Origin: Alphaproteobacteria bacterium | GTDB taxonomy: Bacteria; Pseudomonadota; Alphaproteobacteria; DAOWDM01 | Direction of reading: 5' to 3' | DNA length: 15,079 bases | Assembly (NCBI GenBank): GCA_030639035.1 | Contig: DAOWDM010000121.1 | Coordinates: 1-15,079, forward strand | In this document: positions 13,903 to 15,079 of the stretch, in pieces | Position numbering within the stretch: position 1 is the first letter of the stretch | Layout of the letters: each line of letters begins with the position of its first letter | Made by a program: the position numbers and the translations under genes | Notes under the pieces: generated by a model | Database searches by the model: none | Seen by the model: only the letters and a program-made list of their open reading frames with translations | What the model was told of the DNA's origin: nothing

Positions 13903-15079
13903 ATTTTTTCAATACATTAAAAGACGATATTAATAGAATAGTTAAAGAACTGGAAACAGAGGGCTCTATACCTTCTGGCATGGTTACGAAAAGCATTTCT
14001 GTAGAACCTCCTCGAGATGTTTCTCATGGTGATGTTGCTACTAATGTAGCAATGATTCTGTGCAAACAGGCAGGTATGAAACCTCGAGACCTTGCAGAGC
14101 TTCTTGCTATAAAAATGCGTTCAAACCCAATTGTTTCCAAAGTGGAAATAGCAGGACCTGGTTTTATAAATATACGGCTTGCAGATGATTTTTGGTATTC
14201 TCGTTTAAGAGATGTTCTTGTTTCTGGCAACACTTATGGCAATTCAAAAATTGGTAACGGCAAGAAAATCAATGTTGAATTTATTTCCTGCAATCCTACA
14301 GGTCCTATGCACGTAGGTCATGGAAGAGGTGCTGTATTCGGAGATGTTCTTGTCCGACTGCTTGCAAAAGTTGGCTATGACGTAACTCGTGAGTTTTATG
14401 TAAACGATGCAGGTGCTCAGGTTGACGTGCTTGGACGTTCTGTTTACATAAGGTATTTGGAAGCTTTGGGAGAGGAAGTAGGTCAAATCCCAGAAGGCTT
14501 ATACCCAGGTGAATATCTGCTTCCTGTAGCCAAAGAAATAGCTACAAAAGACGGCGTTAAGTGGAAAGGCTTGCCAGAAAAAGACTGGCTTGAATATTTC
14601 CGCCAACGTGCAGTTGACGCTATGCTTGATATAATCAGGGAAGACCTAGCTTTGCTTGGAATCAAATTTGACGTGTTCTTTTCTGAAAGGACTATGATTG
14701 AAGCTGGCAAAGTTGACGAAGTTTTAGAAAGCCTTGAAAAAAGTGATTTAGTTTACAAGGGAGTTCTTGAACCTCCAAAAGGTAAAAAACCTGATAATTG
14801 GGTACCAAGAAAACAGCTTCTTTTCCGTTCAACTGATTTTGGAGATGATGTAGACCGTACTTTGAAAAAAGATGGTGGAAGCTTTACATATTTTGCTTCT
14901 GATATAGCTTATCATCTTGATAAATACCGTCGAGGTTATACCGAGATGATAAACATCTGGGGTGCAGATCACGGCGGTTATGTCAAACGTATGCAGGCTG
15001 CTGTAAAAGCAGTTACAGATGATAAAGGTGAGCTTGATGTTAAGCTTTGCCAAATGGTCAACCTTATGGATAACGGCGA
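13899..15079 (+). CDS. argS: arginyl-tRNA synthetase, N-terminal part (cut by window edge)
   Basis: I translated this from the ATG at 13899. It stays open to the window end, giving 393 codons plus two bases. Residues 1-95 are the ArgS N-terminal tRNA-binding domain (VSHGDVATNVAMILCKQAG, then VEIAGPGFINIRL). The class I catalytic domain begins NVEFISCNPTGPMHVGHGRG with the HIGH motif as HVGH at 138-141, followed by FYVNDAGAQVDVLGRSVY and, near the end, TYFASDIAYHLDKYRRGY and NIWGADHGGYVKRMQAA. ArgS charges tRNA-Arg in the cytoplasm. The KMSK-like region and anticodon-binding domain lie beyond the window. The ATG overlaps the dgt stop by four bases, and no separate ribosome binding site is needed. 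The minus-strand open frames here are shadows. Confidence 0.96.
   Translation, partial: MNFFNTLKDDINRIVKELETEGSIPSGMVTKSISVEPPRDVSHGDVATNVAMILCKQAGMKPRDLAELLAIKMRSNPIVSKVEIAGPGFINIRLADDFWYSRLRDVLVSGNTYGNSKIGNGKKINVEFISCNPTGPMHVGHGRGAVFGDVLVRLLAKVGYDVTREFYVNDAGAQVDVLGRSVYIRYLEALGEEVGQIPEGLYPGEYLLPVAKEIATKDGVKWKGLPEKDWLEYFRQRAVDAMLDIIREDLALLGIKFDVFFSERTMIEAGKVDEVLESLEKSDLVYKGVLEPPKGKKPDNWVPRKQLLFRSTDFGDDVDRTLKKDGGSFTYFASDIAYHLDKYRRGYTEMINIWGADHGGYVKRMQAAVKAVTDDKGELDVKLCQMVNLMDNG

Overview
The window looks like chromosomal DNA from a low-GC, Gram-negative alphaproteobacterium. The main support is the tail of the window: a dGTPase-like gene (dgt) overlaps argS by an ATGA junction, a pairing known from many Alphaproteobacteria, where a SPOR-domain gene, nagZ and scpAB often follow. 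The LptG-type permease, the ArnT-like transferase and several outer-membrane lipoproteins show an LPS-bearing double membrane. Base composition and the many short intergenic palindromes suggest a host-associated or gut-type lineage, but I cannot place it further from sequence alone.

Layout. 1-449 (minus): the N-terminal 149 codons of lptG, divergent from the next block. 591-4403 (plus): a compact three-gene unit of an ArnT/PMT-type membrane glycosyltransferase, a PAP2 lipid phosphatase and a FAD/NAD-dependent disulfide oxidoreductase (gap 5 bp, then a 14-bp overlap). 4438-4951: a free-standing unit with a good sigma70-type promoter, a 134-residue protein of unknown function and a clear intrinsic terminator. 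5139-6956: typA/bipA. 7031-12382: six exported proteins in one direction, namely a CsgG-fold protein with a FlgT_C-like tail, a COG3014-type lipoprotein, a YcfL-like lipoprotein, an LpoB-like lipoprotein, a small FlgT_N-like periplasmic protein and an MltC-like lytic transglycosylase. 12383-12738: a repeat-rich intergenic stretch. 12739-15079: dgt and the first 393 codons of argS, which runs off the window.

How the genes fit together. The left third concerns the outer leaflet: LptG moves LPS outward, the ArnT-like enzyme probably adds a sugar to lipid A or another lipid, and the PAP2 enzyme probably removes phosphate from a lipid or recycles a polyprenyl carrier. The middle cluster reads as a peptidoglycan/outer-membrane module: LpoB-family proteins activate class A penicillin-binding proteins, YcfL is encoded beside LpoB in Escherichia coli, and MltC cleaves glycan strands. 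Finding this set in an apparent alphaproteobacterium is the most interesting gene-level observation. The best DNA-level observation is a family of intergenic palindromic repeats, one copy of which carries paired substitutions that preserve base pairing. I see no CRISPR array, transposase, integrase, rRNA or tRNA, and no clear sign of a wholly new system.
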